From contig JBALXQ010000014.1 in NCBI GenBank assembly GCA_036960565.1, forward strand, positions 1-64,000: a stretch of 64,000 nucleotides of DNA, written 5' to 3'. Shown here one piece after another: positions 42,773-51,981 of this stretch. The stretch comes from Bermanella sp036960565 (GTDB lineage Bacteria; Pseudomonadota; Gammaproteobacteria; Pseudomonadales; Oceanobacteraceae). The notes beneath the pieces are model-generated. The model was not told the DNA's origin, did not search any database, and was given only the letters and a program-made list of their open reading frames with translations. A program made the position numbers and the translations under genes. The number at the start of each line of letters is the position of its first letter. The first letter of the stretch is position 1.

Positions 42773-43111
42773 GGGTTTTCCTTTGATGTGCACACAAAAA
42801 AAGGAATATCTTTGACCTATTTTTATAACCTCGCAAGGGTCAACTGCACGCTATTGAAAGGTTGACGGTAGGGGTCTGGTACCAAATAACTACAGGCTAT
42901 TTTAGGCCTGTTTTTATCACCCTATTCAGTGCGGTCATGCACCAGTGTGGTACGTTTATCACTGACTATGTAGGTTTATTGGTTAATGCTCCTTTTCTTT
43001 CGTCCCGTTAATGTGGATTAGCGTGACTTATTATGTCTACCCTCTATAGTTTAGTAATACCTTAATATTAGTGAGCCTTGATGGGGCATTAGCTATATGG
43101 GCCAAGTGTTC
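42773..43111. other. Divergent intergenic region with an orphan hairpin
   Basis: This gap of about 340 bases holds the promoters of the nitrilase-like gene (left) and a solute-binding-like gene (right). ACAGGC and GCCTGT (42892-42912) form a 6-bp stem followed by TTTTTAT on the plus strand, terminator-like although no rightward gene ends here. I see no convincing promoter hexamers or riboswitch. Confidence 0.4.
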
Positions 43112-43840
43112 ATGATTTATCGCTACCTATTTATTTGGATTTTTCTGATATCCATTCCTCTTAATTGTTTGGGGCAGCAAGCTTTAGTTCTGTCCGGCTC
43201 AGATTCATCTATCGATAAGTTTGTCTTTAAGGAACTGCTTACACCGGCCTATAAAAGTATCGGCATCGATGTCAATATGCTGGCCATGCCGTCCAAGCGT
43301 TCTTTAGTGAATTCCAATTCACATGTGACGGCTGGAGAGATTGCCAGGATTACAAACATCAATGAAACATTTCCAAACTTAGTACGAATCCCCGTACCGA
43401 TAATGGTTTCGGGTATTTACGCATTGAGTTTACAGCCCGTGAACATAACTTCTTGGCAAGACTTGCAGCCCTATAATATTGCTTATCGTCGCGGCATTCA
43501 GGTCATTAAAAATAACCTGACTGAACATGGCTTGAAATCATCTGTGGTAAATAAGGATGATGAACTCATTCAATTTTTATTACGCAAGCGCTCGGATTTG
43601 GTAATTCAGGATAAAAGCTTGGCTATTGCCAGTATTAAAAAAATTAGAAGGGCAGGGTTAAAAACGTCGAGTATTAAATTTATTGAGCCGCCTCTATTAG
43701 AGGTGTCCCTTTATCACTTTTTGCATAAAAGTGAAAAAGCGTTATTACCAAGGATTACCAAGCAACTGAGACACATGGAAAAGGAGGGGGTAATTAAACA
43801 AAAAATAGCTCTGTATTTTAAAACATTAATGCAGAACTAG
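43112..43840 (+). CDS. Orphan periplasmic solute-binding-like protein
   Basis: The 242-residue precursor from ATG 43112 (five codons after an alternative ATG at 43097) has a signal peptide ending CLGQ. The mature part reads ALVLSGSDSSIDKFVFKELLTPAYKSIGIDVNMLAMPSKRSL, then a two-lobe pattern with RKRSDLVIQDKSLAI. It resembles the protein at 58317 more than the other four: both have a PSKR/PSAR motif where the ligand pocket starts. No transporter genes adjoin. Confidence 0.7.
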   Translation: MIYRYLFIWIFLISIPLNCLGQQALVLSGSDSSIDKFVFKELLTPAYKSIGIDVNMLAMPSKRSLVNSNSHVTAGEIARITNINETFPNLVRIPVPIMVSGIYALSLQPVNITSWQDLQPYNIAYRRGIQVIKNNLTEHGLKSSVVNKDDELIQFLLRKRSDLVIQDKSLAIASIKKIRRAGLKTSSIKFIEPPLLEVSLYHFLHKSEKALLPRITKQLRHMEKEGVIKQKIALYFKTLMQN

Positions 43841-43870
43841 TAGAAGACTATATTACAGGTTTAGCCTGTA

Positions 43871-44782
43871 TTAAATCCGCGCATTGGCCTTGGCAAAAAA
43901 GTGTTTCACCAGTTGATAAAAACGGGTGATGTGAATCGGCTTTTCTCCCTGAAATCTATGCACCATATAAAATGGCCATTGCTTGCCCTGGAATTCGGGT
44001 AATACCCGCACCAGTTGTCCGTTGGCAAATGCGCTTTGCAGCGTAAACTCGGGTAATAGGGCAACGCCCATGTGGTGCAGTACCATCTCTAGGGTGCTGG
44101 GCAGAGTGTTGGTATTGGCGAAGAAGTTTACCTCCAACGGGATTCCTTCATTTAAATCATGGTTGTTGTGAACCGTTATTGGGCTTTTTTGCCAGGAAGT
44201 GGCAATAAGCTGGTGATCTTGTAACTGCTCGAGTCGAGTGGGCAGGCCGTGCTTTTGTGCATACGCCGGGGTGGCACAAAAGATTTCATTGGCACTGCCC
44301 ATGGGTAAGGCGCGGTAGTTACTGTCTTTTAATTCGCCGCCGTAAATGGCCACGTCTAAATTATTCTTAATTAAATCCTGTGCGCTATCGGTTACGTGAA
44401 TTTGTGGCTGTATCAGCGGAAACTCCTTACATAGCTGGCTTAGGGCGGGGATGACCACGTCTTTTTCACAGGAGTGAGGAATGGTGAGGGCAAAGGTGCC
44501 TGTGGGGGTTTCTCTGGTGTTGTCTAGCTCTTCTATCACCAACTCCACCTGATCTCGCAATAACTCACAACGGCCCAGTAGTTTCTCCCCAGCGGCCGTG
44601 AGTGACATGCCGCGGGTATGACGAGATAACAGCTGCTGGCCTATGTCATCCTCTAGGCGCTTTAACTGCTGGCTAATGGCCGATTTGCTCATGCCTAGCT
44701 GCTTGGCGGCCAGGGTGAAGGATTCTTGCTTGGCCACTTCGGCAAAGATCAGCAGTGCCGGGAGTCTCTTGATATTGTTCAT
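43871..44782 (-). CDS. LysR-family transcriptional regulator
   Basis: The 303-residue protein from ATG 44782 has an N-terminal winged helix-turn-helix (about 5-65; FTLAAKQLGMSKSAISQQLKRLE) and a LysR effector domain (about 88-300) with an early TPTGTFALTIPHS strand. A TTG four codons earlier is less likely. It is transcribed divergently from a DUF1330 gene and a quinone oxidoreductase, its probable targets. The inducer is unknown. Confidence 0.9.
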   Translation of the reverse strand: MNNIKRLPALLIFAEVAKQESFTLAAKQLGMSKSAISQQLKRLEDDIGQQLLSRHTRGMSLTAAGEKLLGRCELLRDQVELVIEELDNTRETPTGTFALTIPHSCEKDVVIPALSQLCKEFPLIQPQIHVTDSAQDLIKNNLDVAIYGGELKDSNYRALPMGSANEIFCATPAYAQKHGLPTRLEQLQDHQLIATSWQKSPITVHNNHDLNEGIPLEVNFFANTNTLPSTLEMVLHHMGVALLPEFTLQSAFANGQLVRVLPEFQGKQWPFYMVHRFQGEKPIHITRFYQLVKHFFAKANARI

Positions 44783-44786
44783 ATTT

Positions 44787-44820
44787 TTAAACAATCAGTT
44801 CAATTATTGGTTATTGTTAA
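44787..44820. promoter_or_regulatory. Inverted repeat in the LysR/DUF1330 divergent region
   Basis: TTAAACAAT (44787-44795) and ATTGTTAA (44813-44820) are symmetric halves about 17 bases apart. Position just ahead of the LysR start suggests an autoregulatory and divergent-control site. The half-site spacing is larger than a single T-N11-A LysR box. Confidence 0.4.
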
Positions 44821-44899
44821 ATAATTGCTGTTTTCTTATGCTGAGTCAACTTAATCAATACACACCAACCAGCTAATTTGTAAACACGAGGAAACACCC

Positions 44900-45178
44900 A
44901 TGAGCGCACTTATTATTGTAGACCTAACCCCAACCGACAAAGAAAAGCTAACAGCCTATAGCACCCAGGCAGCCCAAACTTTATTGCCTTATGGTGGCGA
45001 GTTTCTGGCCAAGGGCCCTATCGAAGCCTTGCATGGTGACGCCGCTTTTAGCACTAAGGTGGTGATTCAGTTTCCCGATCGTGAAAGCGCGGTGAACTGG
45101 TATCAGTCGAAGGCTTACCAAGAAATTATTCCAGTACGCGACCTTGGCATGATCAGTCAGTTTCACCTAGTGGGCTAA
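44900..45178 (+). CDS. DUF1330 family protein
   Basis: The 92-residue protein matches the DUF1330 fold (dimeric ferredoxin-like barrel): LIIVDLTPTD, YGGEFLAKG, VVIQFPDRESAVNWYQSKAYQEIIPVR. GAGGAAAC precedes the ATG. It is first in a likely two-gene unit with the quinone oxidoreductase, 112 bases downstream, and divergent from the LysR gene. No reaction is established for the family. Confidence 0.88.
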   Translation: MSALIIVDLTPTDKEKLTAYSTQAAQTLLPYGGEFLAKGPIEALHGDAAFSTKVVIQFPDRESAVNWYQSKAYQEIIPVRDLGMISQFHLVG

Positions 45179-45290
45179 GGGCTGTAGTTGATAAAAATAA
45201 GGAGCTTTCATAACTTAAATTAATTTGAGTTATAACCCGCCCCTTTTTTTGTGGTCCTTTTTAGTTAATGACAATTTATTGGAGAAACAA

Positions 45291-46292
45291 ATGAACGCAT
45301 TAAATTCACGAGCTGTACTGTTTCATGAAATCGGTGACGCCTCCGTTTTAAAAATTGAAAACATAGCCATACCCGTTCCAGCTAAAGATGAATTGCGCAT
45401 AAAAGTGCAGGCCATTGGTTTGAATCGCGCCGAGGTTATGTTTCGCAACGGCGCGTATTTGGAAACACCACAATTTCCATCGCGCTTGGGTTACGAGGCG
45501 GCGGGCATAGTGGAGGCCGTTGGTGAAAACGTTACCGAATTTAAAGTGGGTGATACAGTGAGCACAGTGCCGGCTTTTTCAATGGGGCAGTTTGGTGTGT
45601 ATGGCGAACATGCAGTAGTACCTGTATCGGCAGTGGCTAGAATGCCAGCAGGTTTTAGTCCCCAACAAGCGGCGGCTATTTGGATGCAATATATTACCGC
45701 CTATGGCGCACTGATTCATTACGGCCAATTACGTAAGGGCCAGCATGTATTAATTACCGCCGCTAGCAGCTCGGTGGGAATTGCCGCTATTCAAATTGCC
45801 AAAAGTTTAGGGGCCATTGTTATTGCTACCAGTCGTGGCGAAACTAAAAAGGCGCTATTAATTGAGCATGGTGCGGATCATGTGATTCAAACAAATAATC
45901 AGGATTTAGTAGCTGAGGTGGCTAAAATTACTTCTGATAAGGGCGTTGAATTAGTGTTTGATCCCATCGGCGGCCCTATAGTGAGTCAGTTGGCCGAAGC
46001 AGCGGCGCAAGGCGGACGCATCATTGAGTATGGCGCATTAGATAGCGAAGCCACGCCTTTTCCATTATTTACCGCACTGGCTAAGGGCCTTAATATTCAG
46101 GGTTATACTATTTTTGAAATCTCCCAGAATATTGAGAAATTAAATGACGCCAAGCAATTCCTATTACCCTTGTTTGAGAGTGGTCAGTTAATACCAATCA
46201 TAGATAAAGAGTTTAACTTTGATGATATTCAACAGGCCCATGAATACATGGAGTCGAATCAACAGGTGGGGAAGATAATCGTTAACTTGTAA
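45291..46292 (+). CDS. Zinc-independent NADPH:quinone oxidoreductase (MDR family)
   Basis: The 333-residue enzyme starts at ATG 45291 with GGAGAAAC upstream; the open frame continues back to 45225 without a ribosome site. Seen are the N-terminal GroES-like part (LGYEAAGIVEAVGENV), the Rossmann motif AASSSVGIAAIQIAKSLGA (about 163-181) and GRIIEYGAL. It lacks the zinc ligands of alcohol dehydrogenases. It probably reduces quinones or enals with NADPH in response to the divergent LysR regulator. Confidence 0.88.
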   Translation: MNALNSRAVLFHEIGDASVLKIENIAIPVPAKDELRIKVQAIGLNRAEVMFRNGAYLETPQFPSRLGYEAAGIVEAVGENVTEFKVGDTVSTVPAFSMGQFGVYGEHAVVPVSAVARMPAGFSPQQAAAIWMQYITAYGALIHYGQLRKGQHVLITAASSSVGIAAIQIAKSLGAIVIATSRGETKKALLIEHGADHVIQTNNQDLVAEVAKITSDKGVELVFDPIGGPIVSQLAEAAAQGGRIIEYGALDSEATPFPLFTALAKGLNIQGYTIFEISQNIEKLNDAKQFLLPLFESGQLIPIIDKEFNFDDIQQAHEYMESNQQVGKIIVNL

Positions 46293-46310
46293 TTAATGGT
46301 TCTCCTTTTT

Positions 46311-46349
46311 CAAGAGCCCTTATTTAATTGTTTTTAATAAGGGCTCTTG
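46311..46349. terminator. Bidirectional terminator
   Basis: CAAGAGCCCTTATT (46311-46324) and AATAAGGGCTCTTG (46336-46349) are perfect 14-bp arms around an 11-base loop. It separates the quinone oxidoreductase from the leftward RND unit. The T runs flanking it are short. Confidence 0.75.
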
Positions 46350-46402
46350 TCTCGTCCAAACTAATATCCTAGCCAATAATCAATAGGCATATTACCTATC
46401 AA

Positions 46403-46663
46403 TTAACGATTGCGTTTTAAACTATTTTTTGAAAAGTCTTTTTCTTTAAAATTATTTTTAAACTTGTAATTCTGCCAAGTGAGTAGAGTTTTTTTACCGG
46501 TTTGATGGTTTTGCATTAGGCTGCTGGAAGGGCGCCAACCCTGATTGCGCGCATCGGCCATTTTAGCTATTTCTAATCCACGTTCTTGAACGCTTTGTCC
46601 AAGACTTATTGCAGATAAACTCACCAGTACGTTTGCCAGGGTAAAAGCCATTAATTTATTCAT
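46403..46663 (-). pseudogene. Truncated outer-membrane lipoprotein-sorting-like gene
   Basis: The 86-residue frame starts two bases after the RND stop (AGGAAAG upstream). It has a signal peptide (to about residue 22), then QERGLEIAKMADARNQGWRPSS, the N-terminus typical of the LolA-like proteins that accompany MMPL/RND exporters. Those are about 250 residues; here the similarity ends near residue 50 and the remainder is a Lys/Asn-rich tail (KFKNNFKEKDFSKNSLKRN). Only about 110 bases remain before the next gene, so the 3' two thirds is deleted. It may still be translated and exported. Confidence 0.65.
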
Positions 46664-46665
46664 AA

Positions 46666-49032
46666 TTACTTTCCTGTCATTAGTTTAGGTTGGTTTTGTT
46701 CGGCCACTAATGCGGTTGGCTCGTGGCAGTTTTCTTTTTCTATGCTTGCGGGTTTTGTTTGGTGGCGGTCAACCCATAGCAAAATAGTGGGCAGCAATAC
46801 AAAGTCCACTAACAGTGCCAAGGTGAAGGTTAATACCGCAAATAAACCCATGTCCCGATTCATAATTAAGTTGGATTGTGACAAGACCAAAAATCCCGCT
46901 ATCAATACTGCGTTACAAACTAATAATGCATTGCCCACATGAGAGAACACGTATCGAATGGCAGCTTGGCTGTTTAATCCCTGTTGCCTAGCATGCAAAT
47001 ACTTACTTAAAAAATGCACGGTGTTGTCCACCACTATGCCTAAGGTCATGCCCACCGAGGTGGCGATGGAGATTCCCACTTGCCCCACTAATATGCCCCA
47101 TACTCCAAACGCCAATGCCGCGGGGAGGATGTTCACAATAATGCTGACCAGCCCCATTTTTATGGATCGTAATGCAAAGGCCAAAATTAACGAGATGATG
47201 GCCAGTGCCAGCATGGTTGAAATGAAACTGCTATAGGAGTTATCCACCGATATGTGGGCAAACATCAGTGCGCCACTGGAGTCGTAATACTGTATGTCCT
47301 TAAGTTGTGTTTCCAGCCAATGATTCACCCTGGACTCCAACGCTAGAATTTCCTTAGTACTTAATTCATCTAAAATAATCACCACGCGGGTTTCTTTTTT
47401 GTCAAAATCAATTTGGTTGGTCATGTCTAAACCAAAGGGCAGGCTCATTTCATAAAGCAATAGGTATTGGGCAGCCAGTTCGTTGTTGCTGGGAATGCTA
47501 TACCAGTTTTCATCGCCGGCATGCATGTCACGATTTAAACGCTTCATGGTGTCAGACAGTGAGGTTACCTGCCTGACCTCGGGTAGCGTAATCAGCCATT
47601 GGCTAAAGCGATCCAGATCTCTTAGAAAATCCGGGTGATTAATGCCCGCCTGATGTGGGCTGATTAAAGCGTATTCCAAACTGGATAAACCAAAAAGATA
47701 CTCATTGGAAAAATTGACAGCCTTTTTAAATTCTATGCTTTCGTCAAAAAAATCGGTGAACTGGTCGTTTACCTCGTTGCTGGGGATAGCCGTGAACAGC
47801 ATTAGAGAAATTAACGTCATGCCAAAAAAGGCACGCCTTGGGTAGTGAATAACAACATTGGCCAAGCGATCTAAATACGGGCGACCCTGTTGGGATTTCT
47901 CTTTGTGGCGTATGGGTAATATGGCCATTAATGCTGGTAATAATGAAATTGAAAACAAAAAAGCAAGCGCAACACCTATGGCCGAGACCGTTCCCAAAAT
48001 TTGAAACGGAGGTGAGTCGCTAAAGTTCATGCTCAAAAATCCGATGGCTGTGGTGAGGCTGGTTAAAAATATCGGCCCTAAATTGTTACTCAGGCTTTCG
48101 ATGATGGCATCTTCTTTTTTATACTTTTTCTGCATCAGAAAAAAATAACTGACGAGTATGTGCACACAATCGGCTACCGCCATGGTTAATATGATGATAG
48201 GGGCTGCCGAGGACGGCCCGGTTACCGAATACCCCAGCCAGCCCATTAGGCCAATGGCCGATATTAGAGTGAACAGAATAATCAGCAGGGTGGCTAGGGT
48301 GGCGAGCATGGATCGCATTAACAGGAATAAGGTGAATAAGATGATGGCCATCATTAGCGGCATCAAACTTTGGCCGTCTTGTTCGATCACTTCTGTGGTG
48401 GCGGAGTTGCCCATCACCATACCGCTGAGATAGATGTCGATATCTGGGTATTTTAATCGGTACTCTTGGGCCAGTACTCTAGCGGCTTGGGCCACCTCGC
48501 CAAATTCATCATTGGAAAGTCCTGGGAAATTAATGGTGGCAGCAACACCACTGACATTGGCAGCATCTGTGATTAAGCGGCCGGCGAGCATTTTTTCGTT
48601 CAGGGCAATTTGTTTTTTGTGGGCGATGTCAGAGCTGTTTAAACTCATGGCGTCTTCAATTAGATCGGCCACTAGCAAACCTTCTTCGTCTGCGCTGGTG
48701 TGCTGGAAATTAGTTAATGAATCTATGCGCAACGAATAGGGCAGCTGCCAGGCATCATTAGTGAGTGCCTCAATCATCTGCAATACAGAGCCTTGAAAAA
48801 TCACACCGTCCTTGGGCGCCACCACAAACAGCACGGCATCGGACTGTGAGTAAGTCTCTTGTATGCGATTAAAGGCGGCGCGATTGGGATCGCTCTCAGA
48901 AAAAAACTCACGATAGTCCGATTTCATTTCCAGTGAGCTGGCACCCCAGCCAGCAGCAATGGCAACCAGTAGCGCACCAGTCACCACCAGCCAGCGAAAG
49001 CGAATCATGTTGATAAACCAACGATTATTCAT
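46666..49032 (-). CDS. RND-superfamily (MMPL-type) exporter
   Basis: The 788-residue protein has the two-fold RND layout: one membrane helix (about 11-30), a large periplasmic loop (about 31-220), five to six helices (220-400), then the second half with a loop and six helices to about 760. Conserved FLTSLTTAIGFLSMNFSDSPPFQILGTVSAIG and GMTLGIVVDNTVHFLSKY contain the helix-4-type proton-relay Asp positions. GGGAGAAC precedes the ATG. These exporters usually work with a lipoprotein-sorting protein and DUF1302/DUF1329 proteins. It is divergent from a LysR gene, its likely regulator. Confidence 0.87.
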   Translation of the reverse strand: MNNRWFINMIRFRWLVVTGALLVAIAAGWGASSLEMKSDYREFFSESDPNRAAFNRIQETYSQSDAVLFVVAPKDGVIFQGSVLQMIEALTNDAWQLPYSLRIDSLTNFQHTSADEEGLLVADLIEDAMSLNSSDIAHKKQIALNEKMLAGRLITDAANVSGVAATINFPGLSNDEFGEVAQAARVLAQEYRLKYPDIDIYLSGMVMGNSATTEVIEQDGQSLMPLMMAIILFTLFLLMRSMLATLATLLIILFTLISAIGLMGWLGYSVTGPSSAAPIIILTMAVADCVHILVSYFFLMQKKYKKEDAIIESLSNNLGPIFLTSLTTAIGFLSMNFSDSPPFQILGTVSAIGVALAFLFSISLLPALMAILPIRHKEKSQQGRPYLDRLANVVIHYPRRAFFGMTLISLMLFTAIPSNEVNDQFTDFFDESIEFKKAVNFSNEYLFGLSSLEYALISPHQAGINHPDFLRDLDRFSQWLITLPEVRQVTSLSDTMKRLNRDMHAGDENWYSIPSNNELAAQYLLLYEMSLPFGLDMTNQIDFDKKETRVVIILDELSTKEILALESRVNHWLETQLKDIQYYDSSGALMFAHISVDNSYSSFISTMLALAIISLILAFALRSIKMGLVSIIVNILPAALAFGVWGILVGQVGISIATSVGMTLGIVVDNTVHFLSKYLHARQQGLNSQAAIRYVFSHVGNALLVCNAVLIAGFLVLSQSNLIMNRDMGLFAVLTFTLALLVDFVLLPTILLWVDRHQTKPASIEKENCHEPTALVAEQNQPKLMTGK

Positions 49033-49130
49033 AAGTTCTCCCTATTTGCATCCGGTTTCAGCTAGCTTATACTTTTCCATATATGTAGATAATTGTGATA
49101 TTTGATAATGACTTTCTCATAAGTGAAAAT

Positions 49131-50021
49131 ATGAAAACTTCCCTGGATGAAATGGCCACCTTTGCCGAGGTGGTGGAATGCGGTAGCTTTTCTAAGGCAT
49201 CTCAAAAAATGGCGGTGCCAGTAGCGACTGTGAGCCGACGGGTAGCCAGTCTTGAAAAGCGCTTGGCGGTGCAGTTGCTGCGACGCACCACGCGGCAGCA
49301 ACACCTGACCGATATCGGCTCGGTATATTTTGAACATTGCCAGCGTATGTTGCAGGAAGCGAAGGCAGCTGAGTTGGCTGTGCAAAACTTACAAGTAGAG
49401 CCCACAGGCGTATTGCGTGTGACCAGCCCATTGCCTTTGGACGACCCCTTCACCTCAAAAATCATTTTGAGTTTTTTACAGCTGCATCCCAAGATCAGTC
49501 TTGAGTTTATTATTAATACACGCAAGGTTGATTTACTCGAAGAAAAATTCGATTGCGCCATCATTCCGGGCAATCTGGATGACTCTTCACTTATCACTAG
49601 GGGGCTAGGTTCAACCCGAACTATTTATTGCGTCAGCCCAAGCTATATTAAAAAGTTTGGACTACCCACTGAAGTTGATCAGCTGCAAAATCATCACATG
49701 GTCATACTCGAACCGCCCGCCTGGCTAAACTTAGGCATAGATCCATTAATAGAAAAACTGCGCAGCCGCATGCGCACCAATGACTTTTTTGTGGCCCGTA
49801 GGGCCTGTGTCGATGGGTTGGGCATTACCTTTCTGCCGGAGGTTCAAATTTTAAGTGATTTAGCCAAGGGGGATTTAGTAGAGGTGTTGCCTCAATATGC
49901 AGGCTGCGCTCCATTGAGCCTAGTATTTCCCGGTGATAAACAATTCACTACTAAGCTGCGTGCCTTTATTGATCACATGATATCGCTGTCTTCTATTGAT
50001 GCACCGTGGAAATTTTCCTAA
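49131..50021 (+). CDS. LysR-family transcriptional regulator
   Basis: The 296-residue protein from ATG 49131 has an N-terminal HTH (about 7-62; GSFSKASQKMAVPVATVSRRVASLE) and an effector domain of the CrgA/AaeR-like type (VEPTGVLRVTSPLPLDD, GLGITFLPEVQ). An earlier in-frame start at 49095 lies in the divergent promoter region. It likely controls the leftward RND exporter, 98 bases away. Inducer unknown. Confidence 0.88.
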   Translation: MKTSLDEMATFAEVVECGSFSKASQKMAVPVATVSRRVASLEKRLAVQLLRRTTRQQHLTDIGSVYFEHCQRMLQEAKAAELAVQNLQVEPTGVLRVTSPLPLDDPFTSKIILSFLQLHPKISLEFIINTRKVDLLEEKFDCAIIPGNLDDSSLITRGLGSTRTIYCVSPSYIKKFGLPTEVDQLQNHHMVILEPPAWLNLGIDPLIEKLRSRMRTNDFFVARRACVDGLGITFLPEVQILSDLAKGDLVEVLPQYAGCAPLSLVFPGDKQFTTKLRAFIDHMISLSSIDAPWKFS

Positions 50022-50037
50022 GTTGTATGCGCTTTAG

Positions 50038-50053
50038 TGTGATGAGTGTCACA
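50038..50053. promoter_or_regulatory. Consensus CRP (cAMP receptor) site
   Basis: TGTGA TGAGTG TCACA matches the CRP consensus TGTGA-N6-TCACA exactly in both halves, with A/T-flanking context on the right. It is centred about 130 bases ahead of the start of the beta-helix lipoprotein at 50176, suggesting activation by cAMP-CRP. Confidence 0.7.
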
Positions 50054-50175
50054 TTATAGCGGCCCTTAATACGCCTTTTGGTTCATCTATTTACAGGTAT
50101 CCCAGCATAAAATAGCAACGGTGAAAAAACCTACTTTTAACGCATCGATGCATTAGCAACGAAAGGAGATTCGTT

Positions 50176-51981
50176 ATGTTGAAAATATCATTGCTCTTAA
50201 CTTTTATATTATTTAATTTATTTTTAAGTGGCTGTGGCTCAGATAATAAAGAAATAGGGACTGGTGATTCAGTTAAACCCAGTGACCTACAGCCGGCTAT
50301 TCAAATAAGCCGCAGTGAAGGTGAGTTGCCATTTCACGTTTACGTTTCGGCCAGCGATACGCTGATGACGGGGATAGAGCACCCCTATGATGAAGTTATT
50401 TATACATGGGACTTTGGCGACAGCGATGGTACACAAATTTTTAACCACCCAATTACCGGGCAAGAGGTGAATGCCAATACCGATCAACGAGGGCCAGAAG
50501 CGGCCTATGTTTACAACCAGGCCGATGGCTACCAAATTACCCTTACCGCCAGCTATGTGCGTGATGATGAATTATTGCAAGAGAGTACTACGGTCACGGT
50601 GAATGCATCAGAATGGTCTGGGCAAACTCGCTATGTCGACCCGATTTCAGGCAATGATGATCATGATGGCGCTTCCACCGAGGCCCCTTGGCAAAGTTGG
50701 AGTGCACTGAGTGATTGGCTCACTTCAGGGGATAACAGGCGTGCACTCATTAAGCGTGGCACTCAGCTTGCCGTGAGCCAAAATATGAATATATCCACTT
50801 CCAAAATACGCCTAGGTGCCTATGGCGCAGGAGAAAATCCTGAATTACTGGCGACCCAAACGCTGGATAACTTCATTCGTTTTTATCCAGATAATACCCA
50901 ACAGGATCACGCCTATTCCAACTTAACGCTTAATGGTAACAACGGTAATGTAGGCTCTTTAATCTATTCAAGTTTATCAAGTGATAGTCAGGCCTATAAC
51001 CTTAATCATCTGGCGTTTATTAATTTAAACTTTATTAACGATGATGATCATGAACTCAATCCCGACAACTCAGAAATAGTTAAGGCCAAGAACTTTATTT
51101 CTTTGAATAATCAATATGAGAGCCGTATTGAAGATGTATTGGTGTGGGGCTCAAATTTTCAGCGCAACCACAGCTTTAAAAATGGCCTCTATGCCGAAAT
51201 GAAAAAATACCTGGCGGTGGTGGGCAGTACTTTTTCTGGTGGTGATGGCAATGTGGTAAAAGATCATCCTATCTACCCTGCTGGGGTAAGTCATGCCTTG
51301 TATCGCTGGCTTGATTTCCAAGATACCTATGGCAATAATTTTTCAATTAATAGTGCTGCTAAAAATGCTGAGACGGTGCAGTTCACCCTAGTAGAAGGCT
51401 GCAGCATTACAGGTGGTCGCAATGGGTTGGATTTTACCCGACACAATGGCGATACCACGGGTTGGTTTAGTGATTTAATTATTGAAAACAACGCATTTTT
51501 TAATTTAGGACAACCTTCTCAAGGCATTGGGGTCTTTGGCGGCTCTATAAAGCGAGTGGCGATTCGCGACAATCTATTTTATGGCAATACTCAGAGTGAT
51601 ATTTTTGTGGCCAAGGATGAAGATGGAGAGGTAGATCTAATTATTACCGATAATAAAATGTGGAAGGGCAGTGTACCCAGTGACACTCTGCCCATGCTGG
51701 ACTTGCAAGAGGTAAAAACTCTGACCCTTACTAATAATATATTGGTAAATGAGGGGGTTAGCGGAGGTTCGCGCTTACTTACGCAATTTTTAATTCGCCA
51801 AAATAATCAGTGGAGTCTAGAGAATAATCAATATTGGGCACCCAATATCAATACCCCGTTTAAAGTGCGCGCAGAGTCTAGTTCTTATTATAATTTTTTA
51901 GAGTGGCAAGACTTGGGTTTTGATGGCAGTAGTATTCATCAAGATCCCATGTTTGTTAACCCTTCGCAGGGTGAGTTTTAA
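50176..51981 (+). CDS. Lipoprotein with PKD domain and right-handed parallel beta-helix
   Basis: The 601-residue precursor has a lipobox FLSGC (Cys about 20). A PKD domain follows (about 35-140; YTWDFGDSDGT, ADGYQITLTASY). Then YVDPISGNDDHDGASTEAPWQSW opens a pectate-lyase-like parallel beta-helix (about 150-590) with repeated NLNFIN / IIENNAFFNLG / IRDNLFYGNTQSDIF rungs, ending SIHQDPMFVNPSQGEF, a common end of this class. It is probably an outer-membrane-anchored polysaccharide-binding or cleaving protein. Catalytic residues cannot be assigned. A consensus CRP site lies upstream. Confidence 0.82.
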   Translation: MLKISLLLTFILFNLFLSGCGSDNKEIGTGDSVKPSDLQPAIQISRSEGELPFHVYVSASDTLMTGIEHPYDEVIYTWDFGDSDGTQIFNHPITGQEVNANTDQRGPEAAYVYNQADGYQITLTASYVRDDELLQESTTVTVNASEWSGQTRYVDPISGNDDHDGASTEAPWQSWSALSDWLTSGDNRRALIKRGTQLAVSQNMNISTSKIRLGAYGAGENPELLATQTLDNFIRFYPDNTQQDHAYSNLTLNGNNGNVGSLIYSSLSSDSQAYNLNHLAFINLNFINDDDHELNPDNSEIVKAKNFISLNNQYESRIEDVLVWGSNFQRNHSFKNGLYAEMKKYLAVVGSTFSGGDGNVVKDHPIYPAGVSHALYRWLDFQDTYGNNFSINSAAKNAETVQFTLVEGCSITGGRNGLDFTRHNGDTTGWFSDLIIENNAFFNLGQPSQGIGVFGGSIKRVAIRDNLFYGNTQSDIFVAKDEDGEVDLIITDNKMWKGSVPSDTLPMLDLQEVKTLTLTNNILVNEGVSGGSRLLTQFLIRQNNQWSLENNQYWAPNINTPFKVRAESSSYYNFLEWQDLGFDGSSIHQDPMFVNPSQGEF

